DNA of 64,000 nt from Rosistilla ulvae (GTDB lineage: Bacteria; Planctomycetota; Planctomycetia; Pirellulales; Pirellulaceae). A program made the translations under genes and the position numbers. This document shows, one piece after another, positions 27,997 through 37,084 of this stretch; position 1 is the stretch's first letter, and every line of letters begins with the position of its first letter. Where the stretch lies: positions 3,349,798-3,413,797 of the forward strand of contig NZ_CP036261.1 of assembly GCF_007741475.1 (NCBI RefSeq), written 5' to 3'. The notes below the pieces were generated by a model, which saw only the letters and a list, made by a program, of their open reading frames with translations, had not been told where the DNA came from and did not search any database.

Positions 27997-29739
27997 ATGC
28001 ATTTGCATTCCGTTGGCTTAGGTATTCTGTTGCTTTCGACTCTCGCGTTGGCCGGATGCAGTTCCGAGCCCGCTCCGACCGCTAGCGAACCGGAAGCCGC
28101 GGAAGTTGCGATGACTCCCGACGCGCCGAGCGAATCGGATCCGGGGATGGTGATGGATCCCGCGGCGGTGATGCCGGACGAGGCTCCTCTTCCCGACATG
28201 TCGGGAGAGCAATCCCCAGCGATGACTGAAGAGATGGCGATGGAGTCGGAGGGCGTTTCCGAATCCCCCGAAATGATTCCTGGCAGTCCCGAGATGGCGA
28301 TGGAGATGGCCGCTTCGGGGCACCCCGCTGGCTCCGAAGAAGCGATGATGGCGTCGATGGAGCCCGGGATGATGGATGGGATGGCGCCGGCCTCGGGCGA
28401 GATGATCATTGGGGCCGAGGGGGAAATTCAAGGGATTGCGAACGGGGCAGCATCCGAAAGCGAGCCGGAACCCGAGCCTTTGCCAAGCGATTATATGTCG
28501 CAAGCCAAGTTGGCGTTTGCCGCCGGGATGGAGACGCGTGCCTATGACCTGTTGTTAGCCCATCTCGTTGCCGAGCCGGAACTGGCCGCTGCGTCCCAGT
28601 CGTATCAAAAGGTCGGATGGTCCGAAGCGACCAAGCGTCCCACTTGGGGCTTGCGCGTCGGCGTCGGATTGAACATCGCGGCGGTCAAACACACCGGGAA
28701 CTTGCATCCGGTGCGCGAGAACATGAAGGCCCCCAAAGAAGCGGGGCGAAACCCAAATGGCGGCCCCGCGGAGGGCCTGTCTGAATCGGTTCCAATGGGC
28801 GAAGGAATGGCTGGTGGACGGGCAACCGCTAGCGCAGCGGGGCCCGCGGGGGAGATCGAACAACATGTCGGTTTGGTCGGGGAGATCGCACTGGATCTGT
28901 TCGCTGAAAATTTCAGCAGTGGAGACTTTGGCAGCATCTTTTCGTCGGTCACGGCAATCGCTCCCGACAAAGAGGAACCGAAGGGACGGTCGGCCGAGCA
29001 GCGGGGGATGGAAGAGGGAATGGAAAGTGCCATGGCGGCGGAGATGATGGCCGAAGGGGGGTTGGAGAACATGGCGGCAGAGATGTCGGCGGAAGGGCCC
29101 GCTGGTGACGCGGCCGCTGCGCCGGGGGGGATGGCAGGAATGCTGGGGATGGCCGCGGGGCCCCCTCGCGTTAGCCCGGGGTTGGTCTATCTGGGCGCCG
29201 CGCGGCCGAAAGAGCTGTTGGAAAAGGCGAAGCAGGCGGGATTGGACGCCTACTTGCAGATCGATGTTTCGGTGAACAAGAACGAAGTCAACGGTTGGGT
29301 CAACAACGATTCGAGCGTCCGCTGGATCTTGGTCTCCACGGGCCGGCCGATCGGACGTGCGTCGAAGAAGATCAACAACAAATCGATCCACCAAGCGATG
29401 GAGAGCCGCGAGTTGGATCCACGCGAATTGGTCCTCGACGATTTGCAAGGTGTCTTCAAAGGGGGGAGCGAGGATCTGCGACTCAAACCGCTGCCAGCGT
29501 TGACACCCGAAATGGTCACCGCGCGGGTCGGTTCGTTGATCATGAGTCCTCCCGAAAATCCATTGGTCGCCTTGGCTGAGGTGCGATTGTACGCATCCCA
29601 AGGTCTGATGACCGAAGATCAGGTCTATTTGGCATTCGATCTGATCATGGGGGATGATGGGCTGATCTTGGCTTCCGGACCGATGGAAGAACGGGTGCTG
29701 TTGATCGAACCGTTTGCGCCCAAGCTGACTTCTTATTAA
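27997..29739 (+). CDS. Met/Glu/Ala-rich lipoprotein of unknown function
   Basis: A 580-residue protein. The ATG at 27997 is chosen for its AGGGA 6 nt upstream and because it gives a textbook lipoprotein signal: hydrophobic core then lipobox LALAGC with Cys21. Residues about 22-165 are low complexity, dominated by Met, Glu, Ala, Pro, Ser. A block around 165-250 is helical (SQAKLAFAAGMETRAYDLLLAHL), and more Met/Glu/Gly-rich sequence spans about 320-400. The C-terminal 190 residues look folded (VYLGAARPKELLEKAKQAGLDAYLQIDVSV...). No domain is recognised. It is anchored to a membrane and probably works with the coiled-coil protein encoded 208 nt downstream. Confidence 0.75.
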   Translation: MHLHSVGLGILLLSTLALAGCSSEPAPTASEPEAAEVAMTPDAPSESDPGMVMDPAAVMPDEAPLPDMSGEQSPAMTEEMAMESEGVSESPEMIPGSPEMAMEMAASGHPAGSEEAMMASMEPGMMDGMAPASGEMIIGAEGEIQGIANGAASESEPEPEPLPSDYMSQAKLAFAAGMETRAYDLLLAHLVAEPELAAASQSYQKVGWSEATKRPTWGLRVGVGLNIAAVKHTGNLHPVRENMKAPKEAGRNPNGGPAEGLSESVPMGEGMAGGRATASAAGPAGEIEQHVGLVGEIALDLFAENFSSGDFGSIFSSVTAIAPDKEEPKGRSAEQRGMEEGMESAMAAEMMAEGGLENMAAEMSAEGPAGDAAAAPGGMAGMLGMAAGPPRVSPGLVYLGAARPKELLEKAKQAGLDAYLQIDVSVNKNEVNGWVNNDSSVRWILVSTGRPIGRASKKINNKSIHQAMESRELDPRELVLDDLQGVFKGGSEDLRLKPLPALTPEMVTARVGSLIMSPPENPLVALAEVRLYASQGLMTEDQVYLAFDLIMGDDGLILASGPMEERVLLIEPFAPKLTSY

Positions 29740-29947
29740 TCGAACCCGGTTCGGTTGCGTCGAACGCTGTCCGCGCAATTTCATCTTTTCTGAACAGGGA
29801 TTTCCCCTGAACCGTTCGCGCCGGCGCTTTGTTTCGGCGGTCGGAAATGTTAACCTCAATCGAGTGCCTGTCGCATTGGGGCGGCCGGCAGACGGGCGAG
29901 GCGTCTTTTGTCTTTTTACTGAAACAATTTTAGTTGAGAAAGCGGAT

Positions 29948-31195
29948 ATGAGCGAAGCAAACCAACAAGCCCAGGCACCCACGACGGCCGGTGCGGAAGC
30001 GTCCACCAGTCCTGCGTCGGCGACCAGCGGATCGATGCATAAATATCTCGATCGAGCGTTGAACGTGCTCGACAAATTTGGATTGTCGAAACGGGAAGAT
30101 ACGCCGCAAGAGATGATCCATTTGTTGGAGAGCGTCAAACATGTCGACGAAGCCCGCGTGTTGGCGATCGCCGAAGTGATCCAACACATGAGCACGTTCA
30201 ACCAATTGGTTCGCGAGAACGTCGAAAACATCCAGGTCGGCAATCGCTATCTGGAGATCACGCAGATGTTCGATTCGGTCCGCGAGGACAGCAAGATGTT
30301 GATCGCCCAATTGGACGATGGGCGGATAGGATTCACTGAAAAGTGGCAGAACTGGTGGATGAAGATCCGTCGTGGAACCCCTTCGGATCGGTTCGATCAA
30401 ATCATCGATGTCTACCGGGATGTAACGGCCGACACGAAGGACCAATTGAGCCGCGAAGAAGCGATCATGGATGGCTACATCGATTTTCGCTTTGCCCTGA
30501 AGGAAGCGGAGGTGTTGGCTAGCGAACTGTTGGACAAACATGGTCCCACGTTAGCCGCGGCGCAACAGAGCCTGGCCGAAGCGCAATCGGCGATCGATGA
30601 TTTCCAAGGAGAGGACGAAGGGTCGCGCTCGCGGCTTGAATTGGCTCGCGACGAAGCGCGGCAGAAGTTCGAGGAAGAGGATCGGACGTTCCAATTGCTG
30701 AAAGACATTACCGAGAACCTATCGATCGGTTACGACGTCGGCGAGACATTGATCACGAAACTGAAACAGACACACGACGTCAAAGACCGTGTCTTCCGGC
30801 GTTCGGTCACCTTCTTCACGACCAACGAACACGTCTTCACGATCTTGGGAACCGTCTACACGTCGCAACAGGGACTGCACGAAGTCACACAGGCGACCGA
30901 GGCGATGAAAGAAGGAGTCAACAAGGGGCTCGAAGATGTCGCGGATCTTGGCCGTGAACTCGAACGCGCCGCGCTGCGTGCCGGTTACGGTTCGACTGTC
31001 GACCCCGAATCGGTTCAGAAACTTGTCGATGCGATCAGCGACTTCCAAATCGAATCGCTGACGATGATCACCGAACTGCGGAAAGAGAGCGAAGAGAGTA
31101 CGCGACAGATTCGCGCGGTTGTCGAGAAGGGGAAGAAGCGTTTCCAGGAAACGGTCGCCCGACACGCTCAAGAGAAAGAAGCCCAGAAGCTGTAA
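29948..31195 (+). CDS. Coiled-coil protein of unknown function
   Basis: 415 residues from the ATG at 29948, with GAGAAAG about 6 nt upstream; the upstream 28 codons of open frame are excluded. After an Ala/Ser/Thr-rich 30-residue N-terminus, nearly the whole protein is alpha-helical: EMIHLLESVKHVDEARVLAI, the charged EKWQNWWMKIRRGTP patch near 110-125, a coiled coil at about 190-250 (AAAQQSLAEAQSAIDDF), and a C-terminal helix rich in Glu/Lys. There is no signal peptide or membrane helix. Proteins of this type in planctomycetes are usually labelled only as cell-surface or hypothetical; no function is assigned. A good terminator follows at 31220. Confidence 0.75.
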   Translation: MSEANQQAQAPTTAGAEASTSPASATSGSMHKYLDRALNVLDKFGLSKREDTPQEMIHLLESVKHVDEARVLAIAEVIQHMSTFNQLVRENVENIQVGNRYLEITQMFDSVREDSKMLIAQLDDGRIGFTEKWQNWWMKIRRGTPSDRFDQIIDVYRDVTADTKDQLSREEAIMDGYIDFRFALKEAEVLASELLDKHGPTLAAAQQSLAEAQSAIDDFQGEDEGSRSRLELARDEARQKFEEEDRTFQLLKDITENLSIGYDVGETLITKLKQTHDVKDRVFRRSVTFFTTNEHVFTILGTVYTSQQGLHEVTQATEAMKEGVNKGLEDVADLGRELERAALRAGYGSTVDPESVQKLVDAISDFQIESLTMITELRKESEESTRQIRAVVEKGKKRFQETVARHAQEKEAQKL

Positions 31196-31219
31196 ACCGC
31201 CCCGCGGCAGATTCAGACC

Positions 31220-31249
31220 GCGGCGGCCGATTGGCCGTCGCGTCTTTTT
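31220..31249 (+). terminator. Rho-independent terminator
   Basis: GCGGCGGCC (31220-31228), loop GATT, then GGCCGTCGC (31233-31241) form a 9-bp stem with one G-U pair, followed by GTCTTTTT. It ends the plus-strand transcript of the coiled-coil gene and separates it from the convergent response regulator gene. Confidence 0.8.
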
Positions 31250-31291
31250 ATCGAGACCTTCATGGAACGACCGATGGAAGTGCCGACACGA

Positions 31292-31921
31292 TCACTCGCT
31301 GGTCGGATCATCTGGGGCTCGTTTTCGCAATTTGCGTTGCAGCGATCGGCGGTGGATCCCCAAGCGGCGTGCCGCTTCGGAGATGTTGCCGCTGCAATCC
31401 GAAAGAACGCGATGGATGTGTTCCCATTCGGCACGAGCCAGCGAGGGGACCGGGAATTCCGAACCATCCAAGCCGTGGGTTTGCGGTTGATCGCCCCGGA
31501 CAAAGGCGTTCAGAATGTCATCGACATCGGCCGGTTTGGAAAGGAAATTGGTCGCTCCCATGCGGACGGCGTCGATCGCCGCGGCGATGCTGCCAAATCC
31601 CGATAGGATCACAACTTTGGTCTCGGGGTGGATTCGTTTGATCGAGATCAACAGGTCCAAACCGCTGCGGCCGGGCATCCGCAAATCGATGACCGCCAGA
31701 TCGGTTGGCCGTGAACTGAATCTAGCGATTGCTTCGTCGTAATCGCCCGCTTGTTCGACGCGAAACCCACGCTGCTGGAATGCCAGGCTCAGTCGATCGC
31801 GAAGCACAAAGGTATCGTCGACAACAATGATGCTCGACGCCCCCAAGGCTTCGGCATCCAGCCCACGCGTGATGGGATCCGCATTGGATTCGAGACTTGC
31901 GGAACTCGTTGGCTCGGTCAT
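31292..31921 (-). CDS. Response regulator, RegA/ActR/PrrA type
   Basis: 209 residues. The receiver domain (about 28-145) has the acidic pair D35/D36, phospho-acceptor D79 in AVIDLRMPG, and Lys129 in FLSKP. The C-terminus is a short Fis-type helix-turn-helix (about 165-200, NISEAARRLGIHRRSLQRKLRK), the layout of RegA/ActR/PrrA, redox-linked global regulators in proteobacteria. The upstream gene on the same strand, 60 nt away, is a membrane kinase of matching RegB type, so the two form a two-component pair. The regulon in this organism is unknown. A 20-residue Ser/Pro-rich N-terminal extension precedes the receiver. Confidence 0.93.
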   Translation of the reverse strand: MTEPTSSASLESNADPITRGLDAEALGASSIIVVDDTFVLRDRLSLAFQQRGFRVEQAGDYDEAIARFSSRPTDLAVIDLRMPGRSGLDLLISIKRIHPETKVVILSGFGSIAAAIDAVRMGATNFLSKPADVDDILNAFVRGDQPQTHGLDGSEFPVPSLARAEWEHIHRVLSDCSGNISEAARRLGIHRRSLQRKLRKRAPDDPTSE

Positions 31922-31981
31922 GTCGCTGCAGTGATCCTTGGGCTGATGTAGGGCGAACCGACGCGATTCGCAAGGCTTTTC

Positions 31982-33373
31982 CTATTCTAAACCATTGTGC
32001 GTTATTTGCGATGCGTCGTCGCCATGGATTTCGGGGTTGATCTGCTGGCGGCGAGGCAGACGAACGATTGCGCGGGTACCGCGGCCGATCTGGGTGTCGA
32101 ATTCCAAGGTGCCGCCCAGTCGCGTGATCACGTTGCGAGTCAGGAACAACCCCAACCCCATTCCGCTGCCCGGTTGCTTCGTCGTGAAGAAAGGTTCGAC
32201 GGCGCGTTGGGCGACTTCGTCCGGCATCCCTTCTCCCGAATCGATCACCTCCAAAATGAAGTGCTCCTCCTCGGCGCTGACTTCCATCGCAACGGAGGCT
32301 TCTGCAGGGCTGGCATCCAACGCGTTGCCGATCAAATTCCGAATCGCTTGGGCGACAGCTTCCATCGGAATCCAGAGCGTGTAGTTTTCGAAGCTGTCGA
32401 CGTCGTCGGAGACCTCCACACGGTGCGGATCGCGAACGCCTTCGAGAATCGCATCGACCAGATCGACCAGCGTGATCCGATCCCAATGCTCTGCCGCTTG
32501 ATCGCCGGCAGCGTTTCGCATCCGCGACAGGATCGCCTTGCAGTGATTGACTTCCGATTCGATCAGGCTGAGATCCTGGCGGACCGCCGCGGGAACATCT
32601 GCATCGGCCGCGTGCCGCTGCATTTCGTGAACGACCACGGCGATCGTTGAAAGTGGTGAGGCGAGTTCGTGGGCGGCGCCGGCGGCGAGCGTCGTCAGCG
32701 CTTCCAAGCGTTGGCTGCGCGATTGTTGTTGCAGCGCGGTCCGCAGTTGCGTTTGGCGAACGGTCAGTTCTTCGGCGATCCGAGAGACAAAATAGGTCAC
32801 GACCGCAGCGCAGGTCGAAAACGCTATCAACATTCCATGCTCGCGGATCCGATATCCGGCCGCGTGCGAATCGATCGAAAGCAATTCGATCGGCGTTCGG
32901 TAATAGGTCAACAGGGCAAAGCTGGCGATCGACATGCTGGTCAAGATCCACGCCCAGACGGGCCGCAAGACGACGCCAGCGACGGCAAGATTGACAAAAA
33001 AGAAGAAGACAAAGGGATTGTCGACGCCGCCGGAGAAGTAGAGCATCGCCGCCAAGGTCAACAGATCCAGCGTCATCAACAGCGAGGCGACTTCGGTGCG
33101 ATAGAGCGCATCGTCGGTCGCTTGCGGTTCGGTCGGTTCGCGCGTTCCCAGCCAGATCGTGTAGGCCAAGTTCGACGCGGCGGTGAAGCCGATCAGCGCG
33201 AACAACGGCTCCAGCGGCAATTCGATCGGGAAAAATCGGGCGACGGCAGTGATCGTGACCAATTGGCCCACGACAGCAAACCATCTCAGCTGCAACAGCC
33301 AGGTCGATGTCCCCAGCGGAGACCGAAGCATCACGCTAGGATGAAACAGCCGGGTGAGGGCGGCGAACGGCAT
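31982..33373 (-). CDS. Sensor histidine kinase, RegB/ActS/PrrB type
   Basis: 463 residues. The N-terminal half is membrane-embedded with about six helices; the first includes LRWFAVVGQL, a stretch similar to the RegB family's Leu-Arg-Trp-x-Ala-x-x-Gly-Gln. The dimerisation helix carries phospho-acceptor His235 in AAGAAHELASPLSTI. The ATPase domain has the N box LIGNALDAS, DSGEGMP and GMGLGLFLTRNVITRLGG. The family GAAHELASPL H-box is characteristic of RegB-like redox kinases. A redox-active Cys in the linker, as in RegB, is not evident. It lies 60 nt upstream of the response regulator gene and 14 nt downstream of the UVR-motif gene. Confidence 0.93.
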   Translation of the reverse strand: MPFAALTRLFHPSVMLRSPLGTSTWLLQLRWFAVVGQLVTITAVARFFPIELPLEPLFALIGFTAASNLAYTIWLGTREPTEPQATDDALYRTEVASLLMTLDLLTLAAMLYFSGGVDNPFVFFFFVNLAVAGVVLRPVWAWILTSMSIASFALLTYYRTPIELLSIDSHAAGYRIREHGMLIAFSTCAAVVTYFVSRIAEELTVRQTQLRTALQQQSRSQRLEALTTLAAGAAHELASPLSTIAVVVHEMQRHAADADVPAAVRQDLSLIESEVNHCKAILSRMRNAAGDQAAEHWDRITLVDLVDAILEGVRDPHRVEVSDDVDSFENYTLWIPMEAVAQAIRNLIGNALDASPAEASVAMEVSAEEEHFILEVIDSGEGMPDEVAQRAVEPFFTTKQPGSGMGLGLFLTRNVITRLGGTLEFDTQIGRGTRAIVRLPRRQQINPEIHGDDASQITHNGLE

Positions 33374-33387
33374 GATTGGAATCCGCC

Positions 33388-34140
33388 CTAATTCATCGAT
33401 CGCTTGGCCAATTCGTCGCGCAATCGCGCGGCCAATTCGTATTGTTCGCTCTCGACTGCCTCTTGCAATCGTTCTTGCAAGGTGCGGCCGACCGAATACT
33501 CGCGCCGCAACGACTCCCGCAGCTCACGCAATCGAACGACCAATTCGTCGGTTTCAAAATGCTCTTCGGCGTCGTGTTGGTCGAATATCTCTTGGATCGA
33601 TTCCAGTCCCGCATTGATCGCTGAAACCGCCTGTTCCGCCCCGTCGTCTTCGAGTTCGGCGAGGGCGTGGGCCTGGGTGCGATGGAACCAGACAAAAGGA
33701 CGGTACTGTTCGTGTGTCGTCGACCAATCCTCGTCGGGCGAATGCAAGCGAGCCGCATCCATCAATTGCAACGTGTGGTCGGCGTCCAGGACGGCGCGGC
33801 GATAGTGTTGCAGACGCAGCCAGCAGATGCGGCGATGGTAGAACTGCATGAACTCGCGATCGACCTGATTGCATTGTTCGTCGCTGAGCGTAAAGCCGAC
33901 TTCATCGAGTTCCTGCTTGCGAATCGCCTCGAGAATCGAACTGCAACCCTCGGGATGTTCACCATCGGGGCGGTCGGTCGTTTCCAGCTGCAAGATCCCC
34001 ATGTCGACCCGCATTTGGATGACATCGCGGCCATCCTCTCCTTTGACCATCCGAACGCTCAGATTTTGCGAGTCGAAAGGCCATTTGCGTAACAGCGGAT
34101 CGAGATGTTGCTTTTGATTTGTCCCCAAGATGATATCCAA
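33388..34140 (-). CDS. UVR-motif protein of unknown function
   Basis: A 250-residue soluble protein. The C-terminal 35 residues form a UvrB/UvrC-type UVR motif (LQERLQEAVESEQYELAARLRDELAKR). The N-terminal part (MDIILGTNQKQHLDPLLRKWPF...) contains alternating beta and helix, and the middle has a Trp/Tyr/His-rich helical segment (FMQFYHRRICWLRLQHYRRAVLDAD). No nuclease motif was seen. UVR motifs mediate contact between proteins, for example in UvrB, UvrC and McsA. Its stop lies 14 nt before the RegB-like kinase start, so it should be cotranscribed with the two-component genes. Confidence 0.75.
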   Translation of the reverse strand: MDIILGTNQKQHLDPLLRKWPFDSQNLSVRMVKGEDGRDVIQMRVDMGILQLETTDRPDGEHPEGCSSILEAIRKQELDEVGFTLSDEQCNQVDREFMQFYHRRICWLRLQHYRRAVLDADHTLQLMDAARLHSPDEDWSTTHEQYRPFVWFHRTQAHALAELEDDGAEQAVSAINAGLESIQEIFDQHDAEEHFETDELVVRLRELRESLRREYSVGRTLQERLQEAVESEQYELAARLRDELAKRSMN

Positions 34141-34482
34141 TCTGTGTCCAAGCGGCCCGGCGTTCCATATCCTGGCGACCCTTCGAATCGCCCTACGCTA
34201 ATATAAAATATAACCGATTGCCTGGTTCAAAGAAGGACCGTTGGATCCCCGGGGCTCTCAAGGGCTTCAAACGGAAGCGTCGGTGAAAATAGCAATCGGT
34301 CAAACCGCCATCCCACGGCGGCCGATATCGCTAACCGAACGCGAGGTTGCCGGCAAAATGCCCTGGGCCGGCAAAGGGAGATCGCAAATGAAGGGGCAGC
34401 CACAATGGGGATCCACGCACGTGATCCGCCAAGAGTCGATGGGCGACGACATGTCAGGTCGTTGCCACGTACGATTCGGTTC
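34141..34482. other. 342-nt gap, no convincing gene
   Basis: It carries the AT-rich CTAATATAAAATATAACC at about 34198-34215, a likely promoter area for the minus-strand UVR/RegBA operon. An 81-codon plus-strand frame (34241-34486) has no ribosome binding site or domain and is not taken as a gene. Confidence 0.45.
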
Positions 34483-35496
34483 TTAGAGGTGGCTGGCGAT
34501 CCACTCCTTGATCATCTCCAGGGCGGGCAGTTCCAATTCGATGTCCATGTTCCGTCGCCGCACCGCCTTCCAGATCTCGACGATCGTATAGGTCGACAGC
34601 GCTGTTGTGAGCGTGATGATGATCCCCCAGAGGAAGCGTTGCTTCAGCCAACGCCAGCGGCCCAGCGATTGGGTCCGTCGCATAATTTGGGCTGTCAACA
34701 GATCGGGGTCGATCGATTGCCGAGGCGGTGTTGGACGCCCTTTTTTCTTCGACTTTGCCAAGACTAAATCTCCCTCCTGCGTACGAGGTGCGGAACGGTG
34801 TCGACGCGCTACTGCCCATGGGCGTACGACAAACGGGTCGGCAGGACGATGGAATCGACCGATTCCGACAGCGCCGACTTGAAACATTACATCGGTCAAA
34901 TTTTGCCATGTCGCGCCGGCACGTGGGACAGCGTGGTCTGCGGGGCACAGCGATAGGTACCAAAGTTGGTCTTCGACGACGATCAACGCCCCCTGGCACG
35001 GTTGCAAGCCGACCGAACGCAGCCGCAGCGAACTGGGGTGATCGGCGCCGATCAGAGTCACCCGACGGTGCAAGCGCAACCGACGACGACGATGCAGGTA
35101 GGTGAGTTCCAGATCGGGCGGCTGGAACGCGACCGCGGGGCGCGAACCGTTGGGGGGCGTTTCAACGCGAACCGTGATTCGATTTTTGCCAACATGAAAG
35201 CTCACCCCGCCGTTAAACGCTTCGACGCTGATTTGCAGCTTCGGCACCAGCGGAGTGATTTCCACTTGGCTTCCGAAAACGCAGACCAAACCGACGACAT
35301 CGGGCAGCGAACTGTCGGCCAGATGGATCTGGCAACCAGGATGGGAACCAACCAACGCAAACGGAAAGGGGAAGGCTTGCGAAACCCGTCGTGCACCGCT
35401 GGCGGTGGCGATTTGCACCCCCCAAGGCTCGACAGGCCAAAATCGGCTGAAATCATGCGATTGCGACCGTATGAGTTTCAAGCGTGGTGGTTCCAT
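34483..35496 (-). CDS. FHA-like membrane protein
   Basis: 337 residues from the ATG at 35496 (GTG at 35505 is an alternative; no clear ribosome binding site). The N-terminal region (about 35-85) resembles a degenerate forkhead-associated fold: FALVGSHPGCQIHLADSSLPDVVG keeps the Gly-Ser pair and the spaced hydrophobic strands, but lacks the usual Arg and Asn. A second beta-rich region follows (about 125-180, LHRRVTLIGADHPSSLRL). The C-terminus has a basic stretch, one membrane helix (about 293-312, GIIITLTTALSTYTIVEI) and an amphipathic end. It may be a membrane-linked phosphopeptide reader that has lost binding residues. It stands alone upstream of a gap. Confidence 0.55.
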   Translation of the reverse strand: MEPPRLKLIRSQSHDFSRFWPVEPWGVQIATASGARRVSQAFPFPFALVGSHPGCQIHLADSSLPDVVGLVCVFGSQVEITPLVPKLQISVEAFNGGVSFHVGKNRITVRVETPPNGSRPAVAFQPPDLELTYLHRRRRLRLHRRVTLIGADHPSSLRLRSVGLQPCQGALIVVEDQLWYLSLCPADHAVPRAGATWQNLTDVMFQVGAVGIGRFHRPADPFVVRPWAVARRHRSAPRTQEGDLVLAKSKKKGRPTPPRQSIDPDLLTAQIMRRTQSLGRWRWLKQRFLWGIIITLTTALSTYTIVEIWKAVRRRNMDIELELPALEMIKEWIASHL

Positions 35497-35505
35497 CAAC
35501 GGCAC

Positions 35506-35889
35506 AGCAAATCACATCGACTATTTGAACGCCCCGGGGAAAAACAATGCTTCGGTTCGATCGGCCAGCAGACGCCACCGGTTTGTCGGTTTCGCAATCC
35601 GAAGCGTCAGTGAGTGACTGATCCGAACCCAGCACTTTCGTGTGGGGCCTGAACGCGTCAGGCCAATCGCGATGAGGCAACGAAAACGACAATCCGCTAG
35701 GACGCGGCGAGTTCGCCAAAACACAAAAACGATAGAGCCCTCGCGTATGTTAACCTCCCAGTGAAAGATCCCATACACCTGGTGAGGGAAGGGCTGCAGA
35801 TTGACTGGGGTGCAGCGGCCGACCGATTCGATTTTGCGGACGATTCGGCGCCGTCTCACGACCGCGCGAAAGCCCCTCTCCTCGGACGG
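35506..35889. other. 384-nt gap, no convincing gene
   Basis: An Arg-rich 112-codon minus-strand frame (35521-35859) lacks a domain and ribosome binding site. The gap separates the FHA-like gene from the long EPS region. Confidence 0.4.
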
Positions 35890-36960
35890 CTAGGGGATCC
35901 CGCGAACGATGCTCGGTCCAATCGATTTTGTCAGCCAAACGGGTAGCTTCTGCCAGATCTTGATCCGCCGCTGATTCGCTTGCGAATTGGGACGCATCGC
36001 ATCGACATCCCCATTGCGGACGTAGTACTGCCAAATCGCGGGCGTCGGCACAGCTCCCCATTGCGCTTTGAACCTGTGCGTGCCGCTGTCGAGGCTGCTG
36101 CGGCCAAAGTCGAATGTGTGGCTGCCACGCTCGATCGCTCGGCGCAGCAGATGCCGGTACATCCACATATTGGCTCCCGTATGATTTTGTGATCGCAGGC
36201 AGCTCGCACTGGGGACCTCGGTCACACCGTCGGCGTGCACCAACAATGCGGCAGCGCGGGGCTGTCGATCGCCGCTGACAACACACAGCTCCGCATCGCC
36301 GGCAAAGGCGTCGAGGATCTTGGCGAACAGCCCTTTGGAGAAGACAGGCGTCCCGAGATCGCGCATGTTGACGGCGAAGACGTTGTAGAAGTGGTCCAAC
36401 AATTCGCGGCCTCCCCAAGCGATGCGATGATTCGATTGGTCCGCCTTGCGAACCTGGCTGCGGAGCTTCGATTTAAACGATTTGTCGAGCAGATCATCGG
36501 TGGCGGGCAAGGGCAACCGCATGTGGACCTTCTCGGTCCGTTGAAAGTTCAGCCGCGGATGTTCAACAGGCAGCTCGTGTCGGAGTTCCAGGTATTTGAC
36601 ATCCAGATCGTCGGCCAACTGGCACGCTCGATCGATCAACCGCGTCGCCGCATCAGTATCGCTCGCCCAGACGCCGCCGGTATTGATGTAGGGGAGCGAG
36701 ACCAAAAAGCTGCCAAAGATCGGCCCTTTGACGAGCACCAGCGGCAGCATGCCGGCGATCCGATCGCCATCGCGGTCCGTGATCAGGTATCCCGAGTGCC
36801 CCAGCCCCAACCGAATTGCATCCCACCAGGCGGGATTATGGGCTGCCAAGCGAGGCCACGACGCGTCGTCATCGGACGATAGATCGAGCCGCAGCCGATC
36901 GCAGTCTTTCAGGTCTTCAACCTCGACGATCAGCTCGGTCACCGACACAGACACAACCAC
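35890..36960 (-). CDS. FemAB-related GNAT-like protein (PEP-CTERM/EPS-associated)
   Basis: 356 residues. GTG at 36960 is the longest start, followed by three more in-frame GTG codons, so the exact start is open. The sequence has a double GNAT-like fold of the FemAB/peptidoglycan-bridge type: LGLGHSGYLITDRDGDRIAGMLPLVLVKGPIFG (N-terminal acetyltransferase-like) and, in the second half, FDFGRSSLDSGTHRFKAQWGAVP, the phrase characteristic of the FemAB-related family linked to PEP-CTERM/exosortase EPS loci (TIGR03019). It probably transfers an acyl or aminoacyl group to an envelope or exopolysaccharide acceptor. It is the last gene of the minus-strand EPS region, after the PEP-CTERM gene and a terminator. 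Confidence 0.88.
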   Translation of the reverse strand: MVVSVSVTELIVEVEDLKDCDRLRLDLSSDDDASWPRLAAHNPAWWDAIRLGLGHSGYLITDRDGDRIAGMLPLVLVKGPIFGSFLVSLPYINTGGVWASDTDAATRLIDRACQLADDLDVKYLELRHELPVEHPRLNFQRTEKVHMRLPLPATDDLLDKSFKSKLRSQVRKADQSNHRIAWGGRELLDHFYNVFAVNMRDLGTPVFSKGLFAKILDAFAGDAELCVVSGDRQPRAAALLVHADGVTEVPSASCLRSQNHTGANMWMYRHLLRRAIERGSHTFDFGRSSLDSGTHRFKAQWGAVPTPAIWQYYVRNGDVDAMRPNSQANQRRIKIWQKLPVWLTKSIGPSIVRGIP

Positions 36961-36993
36961 CTCAAAACCATCGCAAAACTTAGAAACCTCGGA

Positions 36994-37032
36994 ACAAAAA
37001 AAGGCAGGTCCTCGATGCGAGAACCTGCCTTC
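36994..37032 (-). terminator. Strong Rho-independent terminator of the PEP-CTERM gene
   Basis: On the minus strand a 14-bp stem (37018-37031 with 37001-37014, one G-U pair) closes a 3-nt loop and runs into seven T at 37002-36996. It lies about 53 nt past the stop of the PEP-CTERM gene, so the FemAB-like gene beyond it needs its own promoter or read-through. Confidence 0.88.
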
Positions 37033-37084
37033 AAAACTCGATCAACGCCTCCTCATCCAAGGAGGCCCCGAATCATCGGAAGCC

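Noticed and set aside
34241-34486. 81-codon plus-strand frame
   Set aside because: Lies in a gap between minus-strand genes, no ribosome binding site, no recognisable content.
35521-35859. 112-codon Arg-rich minus-strand frame
   Set aside because: Composition is typical of a chance frame in GC-rich DNA; no start context.
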